The position numbers and the translations under genes were made by a program. The notes beneath the pieces were generated by a model. The model was not told where the DNA came from, did not search any database, and saw only the letters and a list, made by a program, of their open reading frames with translations. From Acidobacteriota bacterium (lineage in GTDB: Bacteria > Acidobacteriota > Vicinamibacteria > Marinacidobacterales > Marinacidobacteraceae), in the NCBI GenBank assembly GCA_022822745.1, contig JAJEAO010000108.1:1-38034 (forward strand): DNA of 38,034 nt. The letters run 5' to 3'. Of this stretch, positions 30,394 through 38,034 are shown piece after piece. Each line of letters opens with the position of its first letter. The stretch's first letter is position 1.

Positions 30394-31533
30394 TCAGAAA
30401 GACAGCAGCATCTGCTCGGGTCGCGGCGGGCGCGTGGCGGGCGTGGCGGCATCGCTCACGGAAAGACCGCCCTCGACAAGGGCGCGGATCGTCGCGTCAT
30501 CCGCCGCCCGGGAAACCCGCGTGCCGTTCTCCCCCGGCTGGAGCAACAGCGTCTCTCCGGCGCCCACGCCCTCGTCCGAGAGGAGTTCCGGGGCGTGGGT
30601 CGCCATGAAGATCTGTCGCCTGGTCTTCGAAGTGGCCTTGTGCAGCAGAGGGGGCAGGAGCCGGACGATCGCGGTGTGGAGGTTCAGCTCCGGTTCCTCC
30701 AGCAGCAGGGGCCCGCTTCCGTCCATCGCCGTCCACAGCAGCGCGACCAGTCGCAGCGTGCCGTCCGAGAACTGATCCTCCCGGTGCCTGGCGGCGTGGG
30801 GTCGCCAGTGCTCATACCGACCTTCGAGGTGCGGCGTTCCGAGTTCGTCCCGCTCCAGCTTCAGCTCACGAAGCTGCGGCACCGCGACCCGGAGCACGGC
30901 TCCGATCCGGCGCAGGCGAGCGTCTCGAGTACGAGAGGTCGTCCGCGCCAACTGGTCCAGAAAGTCGCTTCCGAAGGCTTCCTCGGTGACGTCCCGGCGG
31001 ACGAATCGCTCCGGCTGGCGAATCAGGGGTGGCAGGACATGCAGATAACGGATGCTCCTCAGGAACGCGTGGACCTCCCGGAAGCGTTCGTTGGTGCTGA
31101 TCCCTTCGAGATGCGTCTGTCGTCGTCGGTCCGGATCGCGGCTGTCGTCGTCGTCCGGTCGGTCGAGGACGGTCTGACCGCGGTGTTCGACTCGCTCGGT
31201 CCCGATCCGGGGGCGCCGCCGATTGTCCTGCGTGAATCGGAGGAGATAGGTCCACTCGGCGGGTCGCGCCTCGCTTCCCAAGGTCACGCGGAGCCCGATC
31301 GCCGGTTTCCTGCGGGCGGCGAGGCACCGGATCTTCGAGACTCCGCCCCGGTCGGCGACCGCCTTCTCCAGCCCGCCGCCGCGCGAACAGAGATCCCGCA
31401 GGAAGCGCAGCGCATCGAGCAGGTTCGACTTGCCCGAAGCGTTCGGTCCGATCAGGAACACCCGACGCCCCAGGGGCACGTCAACTCGCGTGAAGTTGCG
31501 CCAGTTCTCGAGTCGGAGTCGGGTCACCCACAT
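30394..31533 (-). CDS. AAA-21/RecF-like ATPase, first ATPase of the tandem
   Basis: This 379-aa protein starts at the ATG at 31533, preceded by GGAGGAGGA on the coding strand. It has LRLENWRNFTRVDVPLG, Walker A GPNASGKS (residues 29-36), the ABC signature region FSDGTLRLVALL, Walker B LLLEEPELNLH and H-loop IFMATHAPELL. This matches AAA-21 ATPases that work with TOPRIM or other nuclease partners in defence systems. Its first ten bases overlap the end of the glutamine amidotransferase gene, so translation is probably coupled to it. The TOPRIM-like gene follows directly. Confidence 0.88.
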   Translation of the reverse strand: MWVTRLRLENWRNFTRVDVPLGRRVFLIGPNASGKSNLLDALRFLRDLCSRGGGLEKAVADRGGVSKIRCLAARRKPAIGLRVTLGSEARPAEWTYLLRFTQDNRRRPRIGTERVEHRGQTVLDRPDDDDSRDPDRRRQTHLEGISTNERFREVHAFLRSIRYLHVLPPLIRQPERFVRRDVTEEAFGSDFLDQLARTTSRTRDARLRRIGAVLRVAVPQLRELKLERDELGTPHLEGRYEHWRPHAARHREDQFSDGTLRLVALLWTAMDGSGPLLLEEPELNLHTAIVRLLPPLLHKATSKTRRQIFMATHAPELLSDEGVGAGETLLLQPGENGTRVSRAADDATIRALVEGGLSVSDAATPATRPPRPEQMLLSF

Positions 31534-32306
31534 CGAAGAATCTCCTCCTCCCCGGGCCGTGAAATCGGCTCGGGGGTGGGGTTCGGGGCGAAGCGGCGCT
31601 GGAAGCGGTGGATGAGCGCGGCGGCATCGGTCAGCGGCGGGAGGGCGGCGGCGATCTCGTCGAGGCTCCGGTAGCCGGCGAGAGGGATGTAGCGGGGGTA
31701 GCGAGCGAGCCGCTCGACGAGGTCGCCTCCGTCGAGCTCGGGGTGGAACTGGGTGCCGTAGATGGGGCGGTCCCGGAAGACGAACGCCTGGTTCGGCACC
31801 AGGTCGGTCGAGGCGAGGCGGATCGCGCCCGGGGGGAGGCGGGTGACCGTGTCCTCGTGGCCGATCACCGCCGGAAACCGGTCTCCGAGGCTGCCGAAGA
31901 CCGGGTCGCGCGCTCCCGCCTCGGTCAGGCGGAATTCGCGGAATCCGACCTCGGCGAAGGCCGGATCCTGAACCACCTCGCCGCCGAGGGCGCGGGCCAG
32001 CGCCTGAAACCCCCAGCAGGATCCGAATGTCGGCGCCGCGCGATCATGGAGCCGCTCCATCGTCCGGGCCACATCGTCGTTCCAGTGCCGCACGACGGAG
32101 TAGTCGCCGCTCCCGCCGATGAAGACCAGATCGGCCGCGTCGAGCAGATCGGGCGGCGCCGGGCCCTCGACGAGGCTGAAGCTCGTCAATCCGGTCCGGC
32201 CGACGCCGAGCAGGCGCGCGAACACCCGGCGTTCCTGCGCCCCCATGGGATCGTCGGCCTCCCGGGCCTGGAGGAGCAGACAGCGCGGACCGCGGGAGGA
32301 CCGCAT
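31524..32306 (-). CDS. Class I glutamine amidotransferase-like protein
   Basis: This 260-aa protein has a GMP-synthase-type amidotransferase fold. The nucleophile is Cys97 in FGSCWGFQALA and the catalytic pair is His188 and Glu190 in YGTQFHPEL. LVFIGGSGDYSV is the oxyanion strand. The protein has no synthase partner here; stand-alone members include enzymes acting on gamma-glutamyl compounds. It sits five bases after the D-aminoacylase stop and overlaps the ATPase start, so it is part of the same transcript. Confidence 0.88.
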   Translation of the reverse strand: MRSSRGPRCLLLQAREADDPMGAQERRVFARLLGVGRTGLTSFSLVEGPAPPDLLDAADLVFIGGSGDYSVVRHWNDDVARTMERLHDRAAPTFGSCWGFQALARALGGEVVQDPAFAEVGFREFRLTEAGARDPVFGSLGDRFPAVIGHEDTVTRLPPGAIRLASTDLVPNQAFVFRDRPIYGTQFHPELDGGDLVERLARYPRYIPLAGYRSLDEIAAALPPLTDAAALIHRFQRRFAPNPTPEPISRPGEEEILRCG

Positions 32307-32311
32307 GCGTC

Positions 32312-33823
32312 CTACTCCGAGGTGTAGCGGCCGACGAGCGCCTTCCCCGGGAAGACACCTTCGAGGAGAGTCCCGTCGCGGACCACGGGAACCCCGTCCA
32401 CGACGACGTGGGCAACTCCTTCGGAATAGGTGAGATCGTCCTCGAAGGTCGCGGTATCGATGATCGTGTCCGGGTCGAACACGGTGATGTCGGCAATGGC
32501 GCCGATCTGGATCCGCCCCTTCCGGCGCATCAGCGGCGCGATCTCCTGGAGCCGTTCGGCGGGCATGAGGGTCATCTTCCGGATCGCATCGTTCAGCGAG
32601 AGCACCCGCTGATCCCGCACGTAGCGGCCGAGGACGCGCGAGAAGGTCCCCGCGGAGCGGGGGTGCGCTCCCGGCGCGTACGGCATCCCGTCGGACGCCA
32701 CGATGACGAAGGATGTCCGCATCGCGAGCTCGATCATGGCCGGATCCATCATGTGCATGATCACGGTGCCGCCCTCGGCGTGGAACAGGTTGAAGGTCTC
32801 CTCGGTGAGGCGCTCGCCGGTGTCCTGCCACTGGATGTCGCCGTAGGTCATCCCGAGCTTCTCCTGCCAGCCTTCGTCGAAGATCGCGGACGAGATCCCG
32901 GTGGAAGCGGCGGTGTAGGGGTAGGCCTCGGTCGTCACGTCCACGCCGGCGGCGCGGGCGCCGCGGATCATGCCCAGCGTGATGGGGAGATGGTGCAGGC
33001 TCGAGCTGTTCAGGTGGACGATGTGGAGGGGGGCTCCGGTGGCGGTGGCGTTCGCGATGACCTCCTGGATGGCGTGGATCGCCATGTCCCGGACGTGGGT
33101 GTAGATCGGAACATCCATGGCGGCGGCGAATTCGAAGATCCGGTAGATCTCGGTGTGGGTGGCGCCCGGGTAGTACTGATGCGGCATCCCGATCCCGAGG
33201 CCGCCGGCGCGGAGCTCGGCCTCGATGGCGTCGCAGACTGCCTGGATCCCGTCGGCGGTGAGCTCGGTGTAGTTCGCGGTCCGAAGCAACTGGGCGTGCT
33301 CGATGACGAGCTCTGCTCCCGTGCTCTCGGACTCGAGGAGTTCGGCCGCCGTTTCCGCGATCCCGGGCATTCCCATGAGACGCAGCCCGCCGTGCGAGAC
33401 GGCAGCGCCGTAGTGCAGGATGGCGTTGCCGGCCCGGCTCTCGATGAAGCTGGCGACCCGGGGGACGCCCCCCTCGAGCTCGAGAGCCGTGGTGACCCCG
33501 TCCATGGCCTGGTACCGGTTCGCCTCCACCGACTGGCCGTGGGCGTGGAGATCGATGAACCCGGGGCTCACGACCCGTTCGGCGGCATCGAGCAGGATGC
33601 CGCCCTGCTTCAGCCGGTTCGTGAGCACCTCGCGCGAGATCGCGACGATCTCGTTCCCGATGACGCCGACATCGCGCACGGCGTCGAGGCCGGTCTCGGG
33701 ATCGAGGACCCGGCCACCCGTGATCACGAGATCGAGATCGCGCTCCTGACCCGCGGCCAGGACCGAAAGCGCCAAGGCAATCAGGAGGGACACAGGGACG
33801 GACGAGCGGCGGGGGAACTTCAT
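32312..33823 (-). CDS. N-acyl-D-amino-acid deacylase (amidohydrolase), exported
   Basis: This 503-aa protein starts at the ATG at 33823 with AAGGAG eight bases upstream and has a signal peptide (VPVSLLIALALSVLAAGQ). The amidohydrolase metal motif is DLHAHG, and LNSSSLHH and VASDGMP are conserved downstream. The C-terminal composite domain (IQIGAIADITVFDPDTI) is typical of the D-aminoacylase family, which removes acyl groups from N-acyl-D-amino acids. The product is likely periplasmic and could feed on cell-wall or peptide debris. Confidence 0.9.
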   Translation of the reverse strand: MKFPRRSSVPVSLLIALALSVLAAGQERDLDLVITGGRVLDPETGLDAVRDVGVIGNEIVAISREVLTNRLKQGGILLDAAERVVSPGFIDLHAHGQSVEANRYQAMDGVTTALELEGGVPRVASFIESRAGNAILHYGAAVSHGGLRLMGMPGIAETAAELLESESTGAELVIEHAQLLRTANYTELTADGIQAVCDAIEAELRAGGLGIGMPHQYYPGATHTEIYRIFEFAAAMDVPIYTHVRDMAIHAIQEVIANATATGAPLHIVHLNSSSLHHLPITLGMIRGARAAGVDVTTEAYPYTAASTGISSAIFDEGWQEKLGMTYGDIQWQDTGERLTEETFNLFHAEGGTVIMHMMDPAMIELAMRTSFVIVASDGMPYAPGAHPRSAGTFSRVLGRYVRDQRVLSLNDAIRKMTLMPAERLQEIAPLMRRKGRIQIGAIADITVFDPDTIIDTATFEDDLTYSEGVAHVVVDGVPVVRDGTLLEGVFPGKALVGRYTSE

Positions 33824-33865
33824 CTCGGATCTCCTTGAGACGGGCGGGGCATCTTCTGCTCCGGA

Positions 33866-35155
33866 TTATCCGCGACGCTCGATCGCGGACGAGCCGGGAG
33901 GCGTCTGCGAGAAGGGCGATCCGGTCCGGCGAAGAAGCACGATACGGTTCGAGTTCGTTCCCTTCTGGTTGTTCCTGACGCCCCACGTGTTCGACGTCTT
34001 GGTGAACTCCTGCTCGTTGACCACGACGCAGACCGCCTCCCAGCCCGTTTCCGGCACGACGTCGAGAACCTCGCGGTCCAGAAGCAGTTTGCCCCCGCGG
34101 ACCTCTCCGACCTCGAAGGCGAACGCGGCGGCCGGCGCCGCAATCGCAGCCACGCTGAGGAGGGTTCTTCGCACGAGGGCCTTCCAGGCGGCCAGTCGTC
34201 CGGTCTGGGTGATCTCCACATCGTCCGGAGCGATGCCAGCGAACCAGCAGCGCATCCAGTTGTCGGACCGGTAATTGACGACGTTGAGGAACGGCGGTGA
34301 CGTGACCGCGAGCGCAACCAGCGGACCGTCGTACGGGAACGGCGCGCCCGCGTCCTGGCAGAAGAATCCGCGCGCCCTGCCACGAGGCGCCCCGTCCCCG
34401 ATGTGCCGCAAGAGGGAAAGACTCTTCCGGAGGATCAGGTCACGCACACTTCGGTACTCCGGCTGTTGCCCGCGGCGCGCGTTGTTTCGTCGCTGGCGTT
34501 CGATGGACGTCGCTTGGTTCGGTGGGAGGGTGTACACCGAAAAGAACCCGGGGGAGTGGCCGGTCAGCCGATTCAGGGCGACCATCCGGATCCACTCGTC
34601 CACGCGGTCCTCCGAACCCTCGCGCGCACGGTGGAGGAGGTAGGCACGGAGGCCGCAGATCTCCTGCAGGGTTCTCTCATGGAAGAATACGTTGAACCCG
34701 TCGGGTGGCGGGCCCGGCGCATCAAGCCGGATGCTGCAGAGACGCTCTTCGACTTTGCCAATGGTCGGCGGTTCAAGGCGTGGCTCGATGAGCATGCGGC
34801 CGAGCGGGTTCACGTCGTTCCCGAGAGCGTCCCGCCCGAGGAGCGAGGCCTCGAGGAGCGTCGTGCCCCGCCCCATGAAGGGATCGAAGACGATGTCGCC
34901 GGGATCCGTGAGTCGGGTGATGAAAAAGCGTGGAAGCTGTGGCTTGAAGCAAGCCCGGTAGGAGATTTCGTGGAGTGAGTGGGCGGCGCGCTGGCGAGAG
35001 GTCCAGAACTCGTTCACGAACAGGGGGACGCCCTCGTGTTCGCCCACAGTCGTCGGCCGGCCAAAGCGACGCCACGAGGCAAGTTCCGCCTTGAACTCGC
35101 GAAACCCTATCCGGCCGGACGTCGGCTTGAACGGAAGCCGACTGGAGCCGGTCAT
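33866..35155 (-). CDS. DNA methyltransferase (predicted N4-cytosine or N6-adenine)
   Basis: This 429-aa SAM-dependent enzyme has motif I at residues 91-97 (DPFMGRG) and catalytic motif IV TSPPF at 285-289. The order, motif I before motif IV with a long intervening region, is not that of beta-class enzymes. SPPF suggests N4-cytosine, though N6-adenine is possible. The start ATG overlaps the preceding gene's stop as ATGA, so it is coupled to the small endonuclease-like gene and is the likely protecting partner. The last 80 or so residues (NEQEFTKTSNTWGVRNNQKG) are unassigned. Confidence 0.88.
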   Translation of the reverse strand: MTGSSRLPFKPTSGRIGFREFKAELASWRRFGRPTTVGEHEGVPLFVNEFWTSRQRAAHSLHEISYRACFKPQLPRFFITRLTDPGDIVFDPFMGRGTTLLEASLLGRDALGNDVNPLGRMLIEPRLEPPTIGKVEERLCSIRLDAPGPPPDGFNVFFHERTLQEICGLRAYLLHRAREGSEDRVDEWIRMVALNRLTGHSPGFFSVYTLPPNQATSIERQRRNNARRGQQPEYRSVRDLILRKSLSLLRHIGDGAPRGRARGFFCQDAGAPFPYDGPLVALAVTSPPFLNVVNYRSDNWMRCWFAGIAPDDVEITQTGRLAAWKALVRRTLLSVAAIAAPAAAFAFEVGEVRGGKLLLDREVLDVVPETGWEAVCVVVNEQEFTKTSNTWGVRNNQKGTNSNRIVLLRRTGSPFSQTPPGSSAIERRG

Positions 35156-35622
35156 ACGCCCAGCAACGAGAGCATCCTCGCGCGGCTCACCTTGGTGTTC
35201 GCTCCCAGCTCCCCTTGCTGGTACCAGCTCCTCACGACGGACGTGGCGACCTTCCAGACCGGCACGGCGGGAAACTCAACGACGTCGCTAACGATGTAGC
35301 CCTGAATGGCTTCCATCTTCTCGAAAAAGCCGGCCTCGTTGAAGGAGCGACCGGATCCAACCATGTAGCTTGGACAGAAGTAGATTCCACCCCAGGTGAT
35401 CGAGCGCACTTCCCACTTCCGTCCATCGGGATCCACCACGTCGTACGCGGCTCCCTCATTCGGAGGAAGTTGACCCCCGATCTCCCGTCGGATCCTGCGC
35501 TCCAACAGGAAGGAGACTCGGCGTCCGTCAGTGAAGTACTGGACCGTCTCATCAGGCGTCAGGTGCATGGCTGCGGAAAGGTCACGCAGGTTCCATTGCA
35601 GCCGAGGTAGCCGGCGAATCAT
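35152..35622 (-). CDS. Small restriction-endonuclease-like protein
   Basis: This 156-aa protein (ATG at 35622) is coupled by ATGA overlap to the methyltransferase that follows. It has YDVVDPDGRKWEVRSIT, an Asp (61) then Glu-x-Arg (71-73) pattern resembling the PD-(D/E)XK core with Lys replaced by Arg, and FFEKMEAIQGY after it. A gene placed directly before a DNA methyltransferase is often the endonuclease of a type II system. The sequence alone does not prove this, and the Lys-to-Arg change weakens it. No membrane segment or signal is present. It starts 15 bases after the CocE-type gene's stop. Confidence 0.6.
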   Translation of the reverse strand: MIRRLPRLQWNLRDLSAAMHLTPDETVQYFTDGRRVSFLLERRIRREIGGQLPPNEGAAYDVVDPDGRKWEVRSITWGGIYFCPSYMVGSGRSFNEAGFFEKMEAIQGYIVSDVVEFPAVPVWKVATSVVRSWYQQGELGANTKVSRARMLSLLGV

Positions 35623-35636
35623 GGTTCCGCGGCCCT

Positions 35637-37397
35637 TCAGCGCGGGATGACCGGGAGGACGATCCGCGAGGGTCGGGCCGGGTCGTGGTGGATCGTGTTC
35701 GTCGCGACGACTCCGGGACGGTCCTCCATCATCTCGTTCCCCGTGTTTCCGTTCGGATACCACTTGGGGAAGCTGGAGCTGGTGACCGTGACCCGGATCC
35801 GCTGTCCCGGCTGGAAGACGTTGGAGACCGGGTAGAGCTCGATCGTGTAGGGAACGACGTCGCCGGGGACGAGGAAGACCGGTGCCTCGTCGCCCTCGCG
35901 GTAGCGGGCCCGGAGGATCATCTGGCGGAGGAGCTGGGAGTAGCCGGACTCGTGGACCGCGGTCAGCGTGACCACCCAGTCGGTGTCCACGGCCGAGGAG
36001 GCGGCGTGGAATTCCACGCGGGGGAAGCCGGTGACCTCGAGAGGCGCGTCGAGCGGCTCGGAGGTGTAGGTCAGGCTGAGCCGGTCGGCGGGGCGGTGAT
36101 CCTGTGCGCCGCGCGGGGCCACGAACAGGTCGCCGCCGATCGTCGGAACCGGATGCGCCGGGTCGTACTCGTAGGAGTCGGGAGGCTCCCCGGCGTCCGG
36201 CGGCTCGCGTGACAGCCCGCCGTCATTCAGGGATTCCACGGTCCCGGTGGGGCCGGCGCGGAAGTACCACGCCTGCTCCTTCTGACGGGCCAGCGGAAAC
36301 TCGTTCTCGTTCCGCCACTCGTTGTCCCCCATGACGTAGATCCGGATCGGGGGCTCGTCCATGACGCCGTTGTCGTGCCCCTTGAGGTGATGATCGAACC
36401 AGCGGAGCCGGAGCGCGAGGTGGTCCACTTCCGAGCCCGGAAAGCTCAGATCCCCGACCCGGTCGTCGTCGGTGGGGGGCCAGCCGTGGATCCACGGCCC
36501 GACGATCAGCTTCTGGCGGCCGCGGGCGCGCGGCCCTCCGTTCGATCCGATGCCGGCGAAGTGCCGGACGGTGCCGTGGATGTGGCGGTCGTACCAGCCG
36601 CCGAGGTGATAGACCGGAACATCGAAATCGGCATAGCGCTCGTCCACCGCCAGTGCGCGCCAGTAGTCGTTGTACCAGGGATTGCCGACGAGATCGTTGT
36701 ACATGTCCGAGAACATGCTGGCGGTGAAGTCGTCGCCGATCTCGGTGTGCTCGTCGTACCAGCCGAACCACGCATCGGCGCTTCCGAGGTAGCCGCGGTG
36801 GCCGGGCACGTTCGCCCGCAGCGGCTTCACCATCTCGCGCTGCGTCAGAAGCCAGGTGGGGAGCACCATGTGGAGCGCGCCCCCCTGCCAGAAGATGTCC
36901 CGGTAGCTGTTCGCCGCGTACTGGGAGCAGAACATGGCCTCCAGGTGCGGCGGACGGGTGGGGGCGGTGAGGAGCTGGTTGGCGCAGGTGAACGAGAGGC
37001 CGTGCGTGCCGACGCGGCCGTTCGACGCCGGGTGGGCCGCCGCCCATTCGATCGTGTCGTAGCCGTCCTGCCGCTCGCCCCACGCCTCGTCCCGGAGCCA
37101 GTAGTACTCCCCCTCGGACCGGTGGCGACCGCGCTCGTCCTGGACCATGGCCAGGTAGCCGCGGGCGGCGAAGAACTCGGCGGCCGGATTGGAACAGGAA
37201 CGCTTGTCGTAGGGAGTCCGCTCGATCAGGACCGGGAACGGTCCCGGCCCCTGCCCCCGCGGGACATAGACGTCGGTCGCCAGCCGAACGCCGTCCCGCA
37301 TGGGGGCCATGACCTCCTCGCAGGTCCAGCTCTGCGCCGCGGCCGCGCCGGGAATCCCGAGCGCGAGCAGCACGACGCCGGAGAACCGGGTCAGCAT
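35637..37397 (-). CDS. CocE/NonD-family alpha/beta hydrolase, exported
   Basis: This 586-aa protein starts at the ATG at 37397, with GGAGG eight bases upstream; an ATG at 37403 is too close to that site. A signal peptide (RFSGVVLLALGIPGAAAAQ) predicts export. The N-terminal hydrolase domain has Ser135 in HGLSFTC, Asp in GGWYDRH and His in GPWIHG. The C-terminal jelly roll begins near LSLTYTSEPL. This is the X-Pro dipeptidyl-peptidase/CocE architecture, whose members cleave proline peptides or esters. The nucleophile elbow differs from the usual GGSYGG, so the substrate is uncertain. Confidence 0.9.
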   Translation of the reverse strand: MLTRFSGVVLLALGIPGAAAAQSWTCEEVMAPMRDGVRLATDVYVPRGQGPGPFPVLIERTPYDKRSCSNPAAEFFAARGYLAMVQDERGRHRSEGEYYWLRDEAWGERQDGYDTIEWAAAHPASNGRVGTHGLSFTCANQLLTAPTRPPHLEAMFCSQYAANSYRDIFWQGGALHMVLPTWLLTQREMVKPLRANVPGHRGYLGSADAWFGWYDEHTEIGDDFTASMFSDMYNDLVGNPWYNDYWRALAVDERYADFDVPVYHLGGWYDRHIHGTVRHFAGIGSNGGPRARGRQKLIVGPWIHGWPPTDDDRVGDLSFPGSEVDHLALRLRWFDHHLKGHDNGVMDEPPIRIYVMGDNEWRNENEFPLARQKEQAWYFRAGPTGTVESLNDGGLSREPPDAGEPPDSYEYDPAHPVPTIGGDLFVAPRGAQDHRPADRLSLTYTSEPLDAPLEVTGFPRVEFHAASSAVDTDWVVTLTAVHESGYSQLLRQMILRARYREGDEAPVFLVPGDVVPYTIELYPVSNVFQPGQRIRVTVTSSSFPKWYPNGNTGNEMMEDRPGVVATNTIHHDPARPSRIVLPVIPR

Positions 37398-37454
37398 GGG
37401 CATCGCCTCCTTCCGCAAGGCGTCATGTTCCCACAGCGCCAGCTTGCGGGCCGT

Positions 37455-38034
37455 TCATGGCCGGCGGCGGGTGCGGCGCTTCTTCTTCCGCCCGGTCGCC
37501 GTGAGCGGGGCGCAGAGCTTCTCGTAGAGACCGAACAGGTGCTCCACCCGGTGGCGCTCGGAGCGGAATCCGGAGCGGTGGTACAAGCGGTCCACGGCGC
37601 GGTCGAGTTTCCGGTGCGCCCGGCGGAGGTTCCGCGGCATGAGGTCCGGCTCGTAGAGGTCGGCGAGAGTGGCGTCGGGATGGGCGGCGCGGGCGTCGAG
37701 GACGGCCTGCGCGAGCGGGTCGAGCCGCGACAGCCTGGCGCCGGTCAGGGGCAGCGGGAAGGTGTTGTACACGACGCCGAGGGAGTAGCGGTAACGGCTC
37801 TCCAGCCGTCCTCCGACATGGCGCAGCCAGGCCATGTGCATCGCCGAGGTCAGGAGGGCGAACTGCCACCGGGTCGCGTCTTCGAGGATGCGTACCAGAT
37901 TGCTGGGAATCACCGGCGGTTCCAGCCAGGCGATGGGGACGTACTCCCGACGCTCCGAACTGACCTCCGGCACGACCAGGAAGGGCGCATCCGGGATCCG
38001 TTCGATCTGCCACGAGCGGGGGATCGGCGCCAGA
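37455..38034 (-). CDS. C-terminus of an MmeI-like/type IIG DNA methyltransferase-restriction enzyme (partial)
   Basis: The frame stays open to the window edge, so the N-terminus and catalytic motifs lie outside. The visible 190 or so residues read RIPDAPFLVVPEVSSERREY, LVYNTFPLPL-type strands and DARAAHPDATLADLYEPDLMP, then RAHRKLDRAVDRLYH and VEHLFGLYEKL. This is the familiar C-terminal tail of large class I SAM-dependent DNA methyltransferases, including MmeI-type fused restriction-modification enzymes. The gene ends in a basic KKKRRTRRRP tail. It adds to the nearby restriction-type genes. Confidence 0.8.
   Translation of the reverse strand, partial: LAPIPRSWQIERIPDAPFLVVPEVSSERREYVPIAWLEPPVIPSNLVRILEDATRWQFALLTSAMHMAWLRHVGGRLESRYRYSLGVVYNTFPLPLTGARLSRLDPLAQAVLDARAAHPDATLADLYEPDLMPRNLRRAHRKLDRAVDRLYHRSGFRSERHRVEHLFGLYEKLCAPLTATGRKKKRRTRRRP

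Noticed and set aside
28855-31674. 939-residue open frame on the plus strand
   Set aside because: It lies opposite three genes with Walker and TOPRIM motifs and has no recognisable domain.
1-38034. tRNA or rRNA genes
   Set aside because: No cloverleaf or conserved rRNA sequence was recognised by eye. A tRNAscan-SE or Infernal run would settle it.

Overview
The window is a 38 kb piece of a high-GC, Gram-negative-type bacterial chromosome. It carries several lipoprotein and Sec signal peptides, a TonB-dependent receptor, and secreted or periplasmic peptidases (tricorn-like S41, M19, M20, M1, isoaspartyl peptidase, CocE-type hydrolase, D-aminoacylase). It also has PQQ-type and FG-GAP beta-propellers and many toxin-antitoxin (TA) pairs. 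This mix resembles uncultured Gemmatimonadota-like bacteria, but no rRNA or other marker gene is present, so the affiliation is only an inference.

Layout. 1-624 holds no intact gene, only what looks like a decayed TA remnant. 625-2355 (minus) is a compact three-gene unit of unrecognised function with an ATGA overlap and a run of 11 G inside its middle gene. 2462-5755 (minus) is a tricorn-like S41 protease. 5811-6319 is repeat-rich: an IS21-like terminus without a transposase, then a GC-rich hairpin repeat family containing a 120-bp tandem duplication. 6387-7032 is an MntA/HepT pair. 7103-11601 (plus) encodes an M19 dipeptidase-like protein, a homocysteine methyltransferase, a DUF4143 ATPase and a seven-bladed FG-GAP protein. 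11656-12241 (minus) is a RelB/YafQ pair with a visible operator. 12374-14335 (minus) is a PQQ-like propeller and 14437-16089 (plus) a noncanonical M20 lipoprotein. 16218-18431 is a SulP transporter with STAS and a cNMP-like domain. 18565-19244 (minus) is a Phd/VapC pair. 19607-21199 (plus) is an unknown protein built as an internal duplication. 21348-24692 (minus) carries an isoaspartyl peptidase and an M1 peptidase. 24795-25446 is a second VapBC pair. 25505-27427 (minus) is a TonB receptor, divergent from a GOB-type (Gln116) subclass B3 metallo-beta-lactamase at 27488-28327.

The right part, from about 28.3 kb to the end, lies entirely on the minus strand. It alternates metabolic hydrolases with likely anti-mobile-element genes. 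There are two consecutive ATPase plus TOPRIM-like pairs, the second with its TOPRIM gene cut short. They are preceded by a glutamine amidotransferase and a D-aminoacylase, then a DNA methyltransferase coupled to a small restriction-endonuclease-like gene, a CocE hydrolase, and the C-terminus of an MmeI-like or type IIG methyltransferase that runs off the window.

How the genes fit together. The peptidase and hydrolase genes suggest a peptide-scavenging lifestyle. The defence and TA genes, repeats and IS remnant mark the spaces between them as recombination-prone. The best candidates for an under-described system are the tandem ATPase/TOPRIM pairs (28346-31533), the three-gene unit at 625-2355, and a GC-rich hairpin repeat found only beside three of the four intact TA modules.
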